This document shows positions 1-8,055 of a stretch of DNA of 64,000 nt, one piece after another; position 1 is the first letter of the stretch; the number at the start of each line of letters is the position of its first letter. A program made the position numbers and the translations under genes. The stretch comes from Comamonas resistens. GTDB taxonomy: Bacteria > Pseudomonadota > Gammaproteobacteria > Burkholderiales > Burkholderiaceae_C. The notes under the pieces were generated by a model, which did no database searches, was not told where the DNA came from, and saw only the letters and a list, made by a program, of their open reading frames with translations. Where the stretch lies: NCBI RefSeq assembly GCF_030064165.1, contig NZ_CP125947.1:4092001-4156000 (forward strand), in the 5' to 3' direction.

Positions 1-2
1 CG

Positions 3-317
3 CTCGCTGCGCAGCGCGGCTACCTGCCGACGCGCATTCCTCTGCTCAAGCGCGTGGGCGCGGTGGCGCCGCAAGAGGTGTGCATCGCTGACGGCAAAGT
101 CCGCATCGACGGCGTGCCTTCAGCCGCCGTGCTGTCTGCCGATCGCTGGGGCCGGCCGCTGCCATCCCGGCAGCAATGCCACCGCTTGCGGCATGGCGAG
201 CTGTTCCTCCTCAGTGTGACCAATCCGGCGTCGTTCGATAGCCGGTATTTCGGGCCGGTCAGCGCAGCTTCCGTGATCGGCGTTGCGCGCCCCGTCTGGC
301 TGGAGTCGCGCCCATGA
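3..317 (+). CDS. traF: TraF-type S26 signal peptidase, C-terminal part
   Basis: The gene runs in from the left edge; 104 residues remain. The remaining part carries the S26C C-terminal pattern: a Ser-Ala-Asp-Arg-Trp-Gly-Arg-Pro-Leu-Pro stretch, followed by FDSRYFGPV shortly before the end, as in TraF peptidases that mature or cyclise conjugative pilin. The catalytic Ser and Lys would be upstream of the window. It would act on the TrbC pilin encoded at 43.0 kb. The stop overlaps a following ATG by ATGA. Confidence 0.8.
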   Translation, partial: LAAQRGYLPTRIPLLKRVGAVAPQEVCIADGKVRIDGVPSAAVLSADRWGRPLPSRQQCHRLRHGELFLLSVTNPASFDSRYFGPVSAASVIGVARPVWLESRP

Positions 318-602
318 TGGCCACCGATTCGCTGCGCATCATCGTGCTATCGGGCGTGTCGTTCTGCTGGCCGTTGTCATGTCGTCGCGCGTGCAGTGCG
401 AGCGCATCCGCGCTGCACTTCGCGCTGCCTCCGGCGCAGCCGTCCCACGTGCAGGCGTCTTGCCTCGAACACGGCTGGCCTGCGGCCATTGCCGTGTTCG
501 CCGGTGCGCTGGCTGCTGGTGCAGCCTTGCCACCGGGCCGCAGTTGCCGGGATCGAGAACCTGGGGGACAGGGGGAGGCAAATGCGGAAGGCAAGACAAA
601 AG

Positions 603-623
603 GACGCGGCACCGGGCCGCGTC
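603..623. repeat. perfect 8-bp inverted repeat, 5-nt loop
   Basis: GACGCGGC at 603-610 pairs exactly with GCCGCGTC at 616-623 around ACCGG. It lies about 145 bp upstream of the relaxase start and could be a relaxosome binding site or an oriT hairpin. No T-run follows, so an intrinsic terminator is unlikely. Confidence 0.5.
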
Positions 624-650
624 GAAAGCCAGTCCGCACGTGGGGTTGGC

Positions 651-681
651 GCGGCACGGAGCGGCTTCGCCGCCGTGCCGC
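651..681. repeat. 9-bp plus 4-bp inverted repeat hairpin
   Basis: GCGGCACGG at 651-659 pairs with CCGTGCCGC at 673-681, and the inner GCGGC/GCCG arms extend the stem after a one-base bulge. This is the longest hairpin in the traF-relaxase spacer and lacks a U-tract. Confidence 0.5.
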
Positions 682-765
682 TTGTGGTGCGAGGCCCGCG
701 CCAATGCAGGCATGTCCGCGTGCTTCGCACGACAGGACACGCCAGAGCTTGCAGGGAGAACGGCC

Positions 766-2760
766 ATGAGCGACCGCCGCGATGACGATTTCCGCGTGCG
801 CCCGAATCCTCCAAAGGCCCCGAAGAACCGGGGCAAGGGCCAGGGGCAGAGCTTCGTTTCCAAGGTGCTCAAGCAGACCGGCAAGGCCAGCAGCGGCAAG
901 TCCACGGTGCGCCGTCCTGGCGCGGCGCGTGGCACCCGCCAGCGGCCCGGATCGCGCCTGGGGCGCGGCCACACGGCAGCGCGCTTCGCCGGGGCGAAGC
1001 TGACGCCCATGTCGCGGCGCGTGACCATCAAGACGCTGCTGGTGAACCACCAGCGGGCCAGCCCGCAATCGCTCGCCAAGCACCTGCGCTACATCGAGCG
1101 TGACGGCGTAGGCCGCGACGGCGAGGCGGGCCAAGCCTACGGGCCGCAGACCGACTCTGCCGACCTTGATGCCTTCAAGGAACGCTGCGCCGACGACCGG
1201 CACCATTTCCGCTTCATCCTCTCGCCCGAGGATGGCGCGGAGCTGGAAGACTTGCGCACCTACACGCGGCACCTCATGGGCCGCATGGAGGCCGACCTGG
1301 GTACGGGCCTCGATTGGGTGGCCGTCAACCACTGGAACACCGACAACCCGCACACGCACATCGTCGTGCGTGGGCGCGACGACACCGACAAAGACCTCAT
1401 CATCGCGGGCGACTACATCGCCGACGGCTTCCGGCACCGCGCCGCCGAGCTGGCGACCGAATGGCTGGGGCCGCGCACCGAGCTAGAGATCCAGCAGACC
1501 TTGCAGCGCGAAGTGGATCAGGAGCGGTGGACGAGCCTGGATCGCACCTTGAAGCGCGAGGCCGGCGACGATGGCCGGGTGCATGTCGAACGGCTCAACG
1601 AACCCCGCTTGCAACGCCAGCGCCTGCTGCTGATCGGCCGCCTGCAACGCTTGCAGCGCCTGGGCCTGGCCGATGAGACGCAGCCGGGCACCTGGGCCGT
1701 CCATGCCGATGCGGAAAAGACCCTGCGCGCCCTGGGCGAGCGTGGCGACATCATCCGCACCATGCAGCGGGCCATGCGCGGCGAGCCGCGCGAGCTGGCG
1801 GTGTTCGAGCCGGGCGACGACGGCCGAACCATCCTCGGCCGAGTGGCCGCGAAGGGGCTGGCCGACGAGCTGCGTGACCGGGGCTATCTGGTCATCGACG
1901 GTGTGGACGGCAAGACCCACTACGTTGCGCTGGGCGCCCGCGACGAGTTGGCGAACTACCCGACCGGGGCCGTGGTGGAGGTGAAGGGATCGGCCGACGT
2001 GCGCGCAGCCGACAGGAACATCGCCGCGCTGGCGAGCGATGGCCTGTACCGCACCGACCATCACCTGGCCCTGCGCCACGGCCAGGCCGTACCGGGCCGC
2101 GACCCGCAGGAGGTCGTGGCGGCCCATGTGCGCAGGCTGGAAGCCCTGCGCCGGGCTGGCATCGTGGAGCGCGTGGCCGAAGGGCTATGGAATGTGCCGG
2201 GCGACCTGCCCGAGCAGGGCCGCCAGTACGACGCGCAGCGCCTGGGCGGCGTTGCCGTGGAGCTGAAATCGCACCTGCCCATCGAGCGGCAGGCCCGCGT
2301 GATCGGGGCTACCTGGCTCGACCAGCAGTTGATCGGCGGCGGCTCGGGTTTGGGCAACCTGGGCTTTGGCGCGGAGGCCAAACAGGCGATGCAGCAGCGC
2401 GCCGACTTCCTGACCGAACAGGGGCTGGCCGAGCGGCGCGGGCAGCGCGTGATCCTGGCGCGCAACCTGCTGGGCACGCTGCGTAATCGGGAACTGGCAC
2501 AGGCCGCGAAGGACATTGCAGCCGATACCGGCCTGGAGCATCGCCCGGTGGCCGACGGGCAGCGCGTGGCTGGCATCTACCGGCGAAGCATCATGCTTGC
2601 CAGTGGGCGCTACGCGATGCTCGACGACGGCATGGGCTTTTCACTGGTGCCGTGGAAGCCGGTGATCGAGCAGCGGCTGGGGAAGCAACTGGCCGCGACG
2701 GTGCGCGGCGGCGGGGTGTCATGGGAGATTGGGCGGCATCGGGGGCCAACCATTTCTTGA
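766..2760 (+). CDS. DUF3363-type (VirD2/TraI-like, MOBP) conjugative relaxase
   Basis: This 664-residue protein should nick and carry the transferred strand of the ICE. The N-terminus is basic and glycine-rich (residues 10-85), as expected of DNA binding. The relaxase core follows, with HFRFILSPEDG near 146 and the metal-binding histidine motif NPHTHIVVRGRDD near 195. The rest matches the long DUF3363 C-terminal region. The start at 766 is chosen because GGGAG lies just upstream and the protein then begins MSDRRDDDFRVRP; the frame is open further upstream to 283 but that part is low-complexity shadow. It stands apart from the trb operon, 36 kb away, as in other elements of this family. Confidence 0.85.
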   Translation: MSDRRDDDFRVRPNPPKAPKNRGKGQGQSFVSKVLKQTGKASSGKSTVRRPGAARGTRQRPGSRLGRGHTAARFAGAKLTPMSRRVTIKTLLVNHQRASPQSLAKHLRYIERDGVGRDGEAGQAYGPQTDSADLDAFKERCADDRHHFRFILSPEDGAELEDLRTYTRHLMGRMEADLGTGLDWVAVNHWNTDNPHTHIVVRGRDDTDKDLIIAGDYIADGFRHRAAELATEWLGPRTELEIQQTLQREVDQERWTSLDRTLKREAGDDGRVHVERLNEPRLQRQRLLLIGRLQRLQRLGLADETQPGTWAVHADAEKTLRALGERGDIIRTMQRAMRGEPRELAVFEPGDDGRTILGRVAAKGLADELRDRGYLVIDGVDGKTHYVALGARDELANYPTGAVVEVKGSADVRAADRNIAALASDGLYRTDHHLALRHGQAVPGRDPQEVVAAHVRRLEALRRAGIVERVAEGLWNVPGDLPEQGRQYDAQRLGGVAVELKSHLPIERQARVIGATWLDQQLIGGGSGLGNLGFGAEAKQAMQQRADFLTEQGLAERRGQRVILARNLLGTLRNRELAQAAKDIAADTGLEHRPVADGQRVAGIYRRSIMLASGRYAMLDDGMGFSLVPWKPVIEQRLGKQLAATVRGGGVSWEIGRHRGPTIS

Positions 2761-2974
2761 GTCAAGGTAATGCCACAAGCCGGCGGGAAAAATTAGATCC
2801 TATTCATTGATGGTTGATCAATCCAAAGCGTTTCCAAAGGTTGGGATGTCAGAATTAAAATTTCTGTAATTGCGGATACATGGTCACATTCAAAGGCACG
2901 CTATCGCTTATCTGGATTGATGGTTTCCGACCAGTACCGCATGCGCCTTCCGCAGAATTTGGGGCAAATCCACG

Positions 2975-4318
2975 ATGAAGAGAATAATTTGGACGTTCTG
3001 GGTTTTTGCGCTGGCATTGAGCGCTCTATGGCTTTTTGCCGATACGCTGTGGCCTGCACAGTCCAACTACTTCGCCCTGCGGACGGTATGGATTCAATAC
3101 AGCGGCGTACTGGCCATCGGCACGATGTCCGTGGCGATGGTGCTGGCCACGCGCCCTGCGTGGCTGGAGCCCCGCTTGAACGGACTGGACAAGATGTACC
3201 GCCTGCACAAGTGGCTCGGCATAGCCGCTCTGGCCGCCGCAACAGTGCACTGGCTGTGGGCGCAGGGCACCAAGTGGGCCGTGGGCTGGGGCTGGCTGAC
3301 GCGCCCGGCGCGCAAGCCCCGCACAGCGGCCGATTCAATGGGCTCCATTGAATCGGCGCTGCGCGGCTGGCGCGGGCTGGCCGAAGACTTGGGCGAATGG
3401 GCCTTCTACGCCGTCGCAGTGCTACTGGTACTGGCGTTGGTCAAGCGCTTTCCATACCGGCTGTTCGCCAAGACGCACCACTGGATGGCAGCGATCTACC
3501 TAGTGCTGGCCTTCCACACCTTGGTGCTGGTGCAGTTCACCTACTGGGCACAGCCCGTGGGCTGGGCTTTGGCTATGCTGCTGGCGAGCGGCACGGTATC
3601 GGCGGTGTGGGTGCTGCTGGGCCGGATCGGCGCGCAGCGCACCGCGCGCGGCGTTATCGAGTCGCTGCAAGCCTACCCGGCGCTGAATGTGCTGGAAACC
3701 ACCCTGCGGATGGACCCGGGTTGGCCCGGCCACCGGCCCGGGCAGTTTGCCTTCGCTATGTCCAACCCGAAAGAAGGCCCGCACCCCTACACGCTGGCCT
3801 CAGCCTGGGTGCCGGAAGACCGGCGCATTACCTTCATCACCAAGGCGCTGGGCGACCACACCCGCCGGCTGCCTGAGCGCCTACGGGTCGGCGACCGGGT
3901 AACGGTCGAGGGGCCTTACGGCTGCTTCACTTTCGACGACGAGAAGGCCCGCCAGATTTGGATCGGTGCTGGCATCGGCATCACGCCGTTCATCGCGCGC
4001 ATGAAGTTCCTAGCGCAGCACGAGGGCCAAGACGCACGTCCCATCGATTTGTTTCATCCGACGAGCGACGTTGATCCGCAGGCCATCGAGAAACTGCACG
4101 CCGACAGCCAGGCGGCCGGCGTTGCGCTACACCTGTTCATCGACAAGAAGGACGGTCGCCTGACGGGTGAACGTCTGCGTGCCATGGTGCCGGGTTGGAA
4201 AGACGCCAGCGTCTGGTTCTGCGGCCCCACGGCCTTCGGCCGCGCGTTGCGCGCCGACCTGCTGGCCCAGGGGCTGGAGCCGGAGGCGTTCCACCAGGAG
4301 CTTTTCGAGATGCGCTGA
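2975..4318 (+). CDS. ferric-reductase-like flavocytochrome (ferredoxin reductase-type)
   Basis: The 447-residue protein has a membrane half (residues 1-220, about six helices, with paired histidines such as HKWLG and HHWMA that could ligate heme). The cytoplasmic half has an FAD-binding pattern (HRPGQFAF, HPYTLAS) and an NAD(P)-binding pattern (GAGIGITPFIARM, then WFCGPTAFG). This is the architecture of FRE/NOX-like reductases, which pass electrons from NAD(P)H through FAD and heme to an outside acceptor such as Fe(III) or Cu(II). The substrate cannot be read from sequence. It is followed after 14 bp by a two-component system, probably in the same operon. Confidence 0.8.
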   Translation: MKRIIWTFWVFALALSALWLFADTLWPAQSNYFALRTVWIQYSGVLAIGTMSVAMVLATRPAWLEPRLNGLDKMYRLHKWLGIAALAAATVHWLWAQGTKWAVGWGWLTRPARKPRTAADSMGSIESALRGWRGLAEDLGEWAFYAVAVLLVLALVKRFPYRLFAKTHHWMAAIYLVLAFHTLVLVQFTYWAQPVGWALAMLLASGTVSAVWVLLGRIGAQRTARGVIESLQAYPALNVLETTLRMDPGWPGHRPGQFAFAMSNPKEGPHPYTLASAWVPEDRRITFITKALGDHTRRLPERLRVGDRVTVEGPYGCFTFDDEKARQIWIGAGIGITPFIARMKFLAQHEGQDARPIDLFHPTSDVDPQAIEKLHADSQAAGVALHLFIDKKDGRLTGERLRAMVPGWKDASVWFCGPTAFGRALRADLLAQGLEPEAFHQELFEMR

Positions 4319-4332
4319 ATGGAAGAAAGCAT

Positions 4333-4998
4333 ATGCGCGTATTGATCGTGGAAGACTCGCAAACGCTGGCCGAAGCCCTGAGCCAGAGCCTTCAGCTGGA
4401 AGGCTATGCCTGCGATACAGCAGCCGATGGCGTGTCCGCGCTGAAGTTTCTTGCCAGCTACCGGTACGACGCCATCATTCTGGACTTGATGCTGCCCCGG
4501 CTGGACGGCTTTGGCGTGTTGCGCGCATTGAGCCGGGAGGCCCATGCCGCACCGGTGTTGGTGCTCTCCGCGCGCGAACTGCTCGACGACCGGGTGCGGG
4601 CTTTGGATGCGGGTGCCGATGACTACCTGACAAAACCCTTCGAGCTGGCCGAACTGCTGGCTCGCCTGCGGGCGCTGGTGCGGCGTCCGCCGCAACGGGA
4701 CGTTCCAGTTCTGCGCCACGGCGATCTGGAGGTCGATCCGCGCTCGCGCACCGCGAGGTTCAAGGGCATTGATCTTGGGCTCACGCCGAAGGAATATGGA
4801 CTGCTCGACTTGCTGCTGCGTCGGCGCGGCGTCACGCTGTCGCGCCCGCAGATTTTTGAACATTTGTACGACAGCCGCAGCGATGTATCGGACAAGGTGG
4901 TGGAGGTGATCGTCAGCACCTTGCGAACCAAGCTCGCCCAGTGCGGCCTGGATGAACTGATCGTGACACGACGTGGCTTCGGCTACATACTGCCCTGA
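4333..4998 (+). CDS. OmpR/PhoB-family response regulator
   Basis: A 221-residue regulator. The receiver domain has the acidic pocket (VEDS), the phospho-acceptor Asp in DLMLPRLDGFG and Lys in LTKPFE. The C-terminal winged helix has the typical LTPKEYGLLDLLLRRRG and RRGFGYIL patterns. The start after an AGAAAG sequence gives MRVLIVEDSQTLAEAL, the normal family start. The partner kinase begins 3 bp after the stop. The likely targets are the neighbouring reductase, VIT and cytochrome genes, but this is inferred from position only. Confidence 0.9.
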   Translation: MRVLIVEDSQTLAEALSQSLQLEGYACDTAADGVSALKFLASYRYDAIILDLMLPRLDGFGVLRALSREAHAAPVLVLSARELLDDRVRALDAGADDYLTKPFELAELLARLRALVRRPPQRDVPVLRHGDLEVDPRSRTARFKGIDLGLTPKEYGLLDLLLRRRGVTLSRPQIFEHLYDSRSDVSDKVVEVIVSTLRTKLAQCGLDELIVTRRGFGYILP

Positions 4999-5001
4999 AC
5001 G

Positions 5002-6414
5002 ATGGTACGTCCCGATTTCGAAGCCCTCTCTGATGCGAGCCAAGGCAGATCCTGGTCCTTGCAGCGGCGGCTGGCTGCCAGCCTGGTGATCTGCATTGGA
5101 GGAACCTTCGCGATCCTGTTTCCCGTCCTCGACTACTGGATCGACCACGAAATCTACCGACGGATGGATACCACCCTGATGCAACGATCAGCGGCGGTGG
5201 GGCGCGTGCTGCAGGAGTTGGATGCGAGAAAGCTCGAAAGCCTCATGCCGGAATACGAGCCTGGCGGGCATACCGAGTTTTTCACGGTCTTCGATTCGCA
5301 GACCCATCGGGCCTTGCTGCGTTCGCCCAGCAGTGCTGGGGCCGAGCTGGCGCTTGGACCGGTGGAGCAAGGCACCCCACGCTACTACGACGTGATACTC
5401 CCGGACGGCCACGCGGGCCGCGCGCTGGCGACGCGCGTGCCGGTAAGAGGTGAGGAATCTCGATTGCTGGTTGTGGCAACAGAACGTCGGGATTGGGATC
5501 AAACCGAGCGGCGCATCCACTTCACGCTCCTGGGCGGTATCGTGCTGGCGACGCTCCTGGCCACAGGCCTGGCGCTGCTCATGGTTCGACGCATCGTGGT
5601 CATGCTGGAGCGCGTCGGCGTGCAACTGGCCGACCTGCGTTCGGATCGGCCGATTGCGCGGATCGGAGCGGACTTTCCACGCGAACTGCGGCCGTTCGCC
5701 GAAGCCTTCAATCAGGGCTTGCATCACCTGTATGCGGCCATTGCCCGCGAGCGCCGCTTCTCCCGCGACGTGGCCCACGAGTTGCGCACGCCCTTGGCAG
5801 AAATCCGCATCAGCGCAGAGAGCGCTTTGATCGATGCCGACCCGACCCGAATCCATCGCGCCCTGAATGCAACGATCCAGGCCAGTTCACGCATGCAGCG
5901 CAGTGTGGACACTCTGCTGTTGTTGGCGCGGCTTGAATCCGGCCAACACACACTTGCGCTTGATCCTCTGGATCTAACAGCTTTGCTGCAAGAGTTGCTG
6001 GCGGGATTCAACGTCCAGCAAATGGCGCCCAAGTCACCCATCCGCGTGACTTTGCCTGAATCGGCATGGGTGCAAAGCGATCAGGGCGTGATCGAACGCA
6101 TCGTCTCCAACCTCTTGCGCAATGCCATCGAATACGCGCCCGAAGGCGACGACATTCAATGTCGGCTGGAGCGCGTGGCTTCCGGCTGGATGCTAACCAT
6201 CGTCAACACAGCTCCCAATTTGCAGGCGTCCGATCTGGATCAATTCGGCCTGCGCTTCTGGCGCAAGGATTCCGAAGGCGGCACGGCGCACCATGCCGGG
6301 CTGGGGCTGGCGCTGGCGCTCGCGCTCGCGCATGCCGTGGACCTGCCGCTGGCGTTCTCGCTGGCCAACGGCCGGCTGTCCGCCCGGCTCGGCCCCTGGT
6401 CGCCGCTGCTCTGA
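5002..6414 (+). CDS. membrane sensor histidine kinase
   Basis: This 470-residue QseC/TctE-like kinase has TM1 at about 28-48, a periplasmic loop to about 170 and TM2 at about 175-198. A HAMP-like linker and the H-box RFSRDVAHELRTPLAEIR follow. The ATPase domain has the N-box NLLRNAIEYAP and a glycine box GLGLALALALA. The periplasmic loop has few Cys or His, so it gives no obvious metal-sensing clue. The D-x-G loop expected before the glycine box is weak, which may mean divergent nucleotide binding. It is paired with the response regulator just upstream. Confidence 0.88.
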   Translation: MVRPDFEALSDASQGRSWSLQRRLAASLVICIGGTFAILFPVLDYWIDHEIYRRMDTTLMQRSAAVGRVLQELDARKLESLMPEYEPGGHTEFFTVFDSQTHRALLRSPSSAGAELALGPVEQGTPRYYDVILPDGHAGRALATRVPVRGEESRLLVVATERRDWDQTERRIHFTLLGGIVLATLLATGLALLMVRRIVVMLERVGVQLADLRSDRPIARIGADFPRELRPFAEAFNQGLHHLYAAIARERRFSRDVAHELRTPLAEIRISAESALIDADPTRIHRALNATIQASSRMQRSVDTLLLLARLESGQHTLALDPLDLTALLQELLAGFNVQQMAPKSPIRVTLPESAWVQSDQGVIERIVSNLLRNAIEYAPEGDDIQCRLERVASGWMLTIVNTAPNLQASDLDQFGLRFWRKDSEGGTAHHAGLGLALALALAHAVDLPLAFSLANGRLSARLGPWSPLL

Positions 6415-6437
6415 GATGGATGCCGCGGTGCCGTGAT

Positions 6438-7145
6438 CTACATGGCCGTGCCGAACACGGCCCCCACGCCCGCTGTCACCGCCATGGCAAATGTGCCCCA
6501 GAACGCGACGCGCAGCGCACTTTTGAAGAGCGGCGTACCACCCACGGCAGCGGCCGCAGCGCCGAGCAGGGCCAGGAAGACAATCGCCGTCGCCACGACC
6601 CAATAGAGCAGGCTCTGCTCCGGCGCCAACAGAACCACGGCCAGCGGCATGGCCGCACCCACGGCGAAGCTCCCGGCGGACGCCATGGCCGCTTGCAGCG
6701 GGCGCGCGCTCAAGGTTTCCGAGATGCCCAATTCATCGCGCGCGTGCGCGCCCAGCGCATCGTGCGCCATCAACTGCGTGGCGACCTGATCCGCGAGTCG
6801 ATGCTCCAGGCCACGCCGCACGTAGATGGCGGTCAGTTCCCGATGCTCTGCTTCCGGACTGTTCTTCAGTTCATCGCGTTCCCGCGCCAAGTCCGCCTTC
6901 TCCGTATCGGCCTGTGAATAGACCGATACGAACTCGCCGGCCGCCATGGACATGGCGCCTGCCACCAACCCCGCCACGGCCGTGGTCATGATGCTGGCAT
7001 GGCTTGCATGGGCCGCAGCCACGCCGGCCACCAGGCTGGCCGTGGAGATGATGCCGTCATTGGCGCCCAGAACGGCGGCGCGCAGCCATCCGATATGTTC
7101 AGTGCGATGGCTTTCAGGGTGAGCGCGATGGTGGAATTTTGTCAT
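6438..7145 (-). CDS. VIT1/CCC1-family Fe2+/Mn2+ transporter
   Basis: The 235-residue protein has the VIT signature near its start (GWLRAAVLGANDGIISTASL) and two later pairs of membrane helices. Between them is an acidic helical region rich in Glu and Asp (residues 85-130) that in VIT proteins binds metal. The family moves Fe2+ or Mn2+ out of the cytosol. It converges with the histidine kinase gene (23 bp apart), so it is a separate unit, possibly with the cytochrome b561 gene upstream on the same strand. Confidence 0.88.
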   Translation of the reverse strand: MTKFHHRAHPESHRTEHIGWLRAAVLGANDGIISTASLVAGVAAAHASHASIMTTAVAGLVAGAMSMAAGEFVSVYSQADTEKADLARERDELKNSPEAEHRELTAIYVRRGLEHRLADQVATQLMAHDALGAHARDELGISETLSARPLQAAMASAGSFAVGAAMPLAVVLLAPEQSLLYWVVATAIVFLALLGAAAAAVGGTPLFKSALRVAFWGTFAMAVTAGVGAVFGTAM

Positions 7146-7186
7146 TAGAAAATCAAATCCATGTGAAGCCGCCTGAGGCCAGCAGT

Positions 7187-7741
7187 TCAGGAGCGATGAC
7201 CGGGAAGCATGCGAACTAAGGTGTTGTCACGCATGACGTAGTGGTGCAACAGCGCCGCCATCGCATGCAATCCGATCAAGACATAGCCCAATGTCGCCAG
7301 CGCCTCATGGACATCCTTGAGTTGGCGAGACAGAGCGACATTGGCACCGATCAGAGAGGGAATCGGCAAGCCAAACAGAATGATCGGCTTGCCTGCCGCG
7401 CTCAAGGTGAGCCACCCGAGCAGCGGCATGGCGAGTATGAAGATGTAGAGCGCATAGTGCATGGCATCCGCGAGCGTGGCCTGCCAGCGTGGCATGGGTG
7501 GTTGGATCGCGGGCTTCGCTCCCGCCTGGATGCGCACCCAAATACGGATCACGACGACCGCCAGAACACTGAGGCCCAGCAGGTAGTGCAAGGATTTCAT
7601 AGCGTCTCTCAAGGCGCTGCCCTTGGGTGCAAGTCCGCGCAGTTCCATGCTCGCATAGACCGCGATGATGAGGAGCACGGTAAGCCAGTGCAGTCCTATG
7701 ACCAAAGGACTGAAACGATATTCTGAATTTCTGATGTCCAT
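7187..7741 (-). CDS. cytochrome b561 family membrane protein
   Basis: A 184-residue four-helix membrane protein with the b561 pattern: HWLTVLLI near the N-terminus, SLHYLLGLSVL, and ALIGLHAMAALLHHYVM-type histidines near the C-terminus (here YVLIGLHAMAALLHHYV). These would ligate two hemes b and move electrons between quinol and a partner. The start at 7741 (MDIRNSEYRFSP) is preferred; ten more codons are open upstream. It lies beside the ferric-reductase-like gene, suggesting a shared redox role. Confidence 0.85.
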   Translation of the reverse strand: MDIRNSEYRFSPLVIGLHWLTVLLIIAVYASMELRGLAPKGSALRDAMKSLHYLLGLSVLAVVVIRIWVRIQAGAKPAIQPPMPRWQATLADAMHYALYIFILAMPLLGWLTLSAAGKPIILFGLPIPSLIGANVALSRQLKDVHEALATLGYVLIGLHAMAALLHHYVMRDNTLVRMLPGHRS

Positions 7742-7947
7742 GGTATATGGCTCTGACGTTTGAGATAGCAAAGGCGCACCGCTGGCATATCAGAGCAGGT
7801 TACTGAAAAATCAGTTTATCGATTGCTTGCTGCTAAAAACAGGCGTTTCGCCGAAATACATCGTACTGAGCAAATTTCGTTTTCTCCAAAGCTTTCTCAA
7901 AGCTTCGCCGAGGAAGATGAGTCGATGTTCCACAAGAGATCGACTGT

Positions 7948-8055
7948 ATGTTTCGCCTCGCTGACCTCGCGCACCTTTTCATATGCGACGGATTTTCAAT
8001 CCCCGCGGTGTGCTCGGTAGTCTGCCTTGCATCGTTCGGGGCGGCACAAGCATGA
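7948..8055 (+). CDS. 35-residue leader peptide coupled to RND adaptor gene
   Basis: A short frame with three Cys (positions 13, 22 and 26) and a hydrophobic second half. It ends exactly at the adaptor start, with an ATGA overlap at 8052-8055. The overlap suggests translational coupling. It could be a regulatory leader, a tiny membrane protein, or chance. No homologue is recognised. Confidence 0.4.
   Translation: MFRLADLAHLFICDGFSIPAVCSVVCLASFGAAQA

Larger units (their letters stand above)
318..765. other. TraF-relaxase spacer: hairpin-rich, possible oriT; remnant of a secreted-protein ORF
   Basis: An open frame begins at 314, coupled to the traF stop, and its first 20 or so residues look like a signal peptide. 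No domain is recognisable after that, so it may be what is left of a periplasmic gene such as the lytic transglycosylase often found here. The second half holds two strong palindromes (603-623 and 651-681) just upstream of the relaxase gene. That is the usual place for an origin of transfer, but no nic site was identified. Confidence 0.4.

Noticed and set aside
259..1437. 392-codon minus-strand frame over the relaxase start
   Set aside because: Shadow of the relaxase coding strand; low-complexity Arg/Ala/Val sequence.
2850..2866. CAGAA/TTCTG small palindrome upstream of the reductase gene
   Set aside because: Arms of only 5 bp in AT-rich DNA; may be an operator for the response regulator but is too weak to list.
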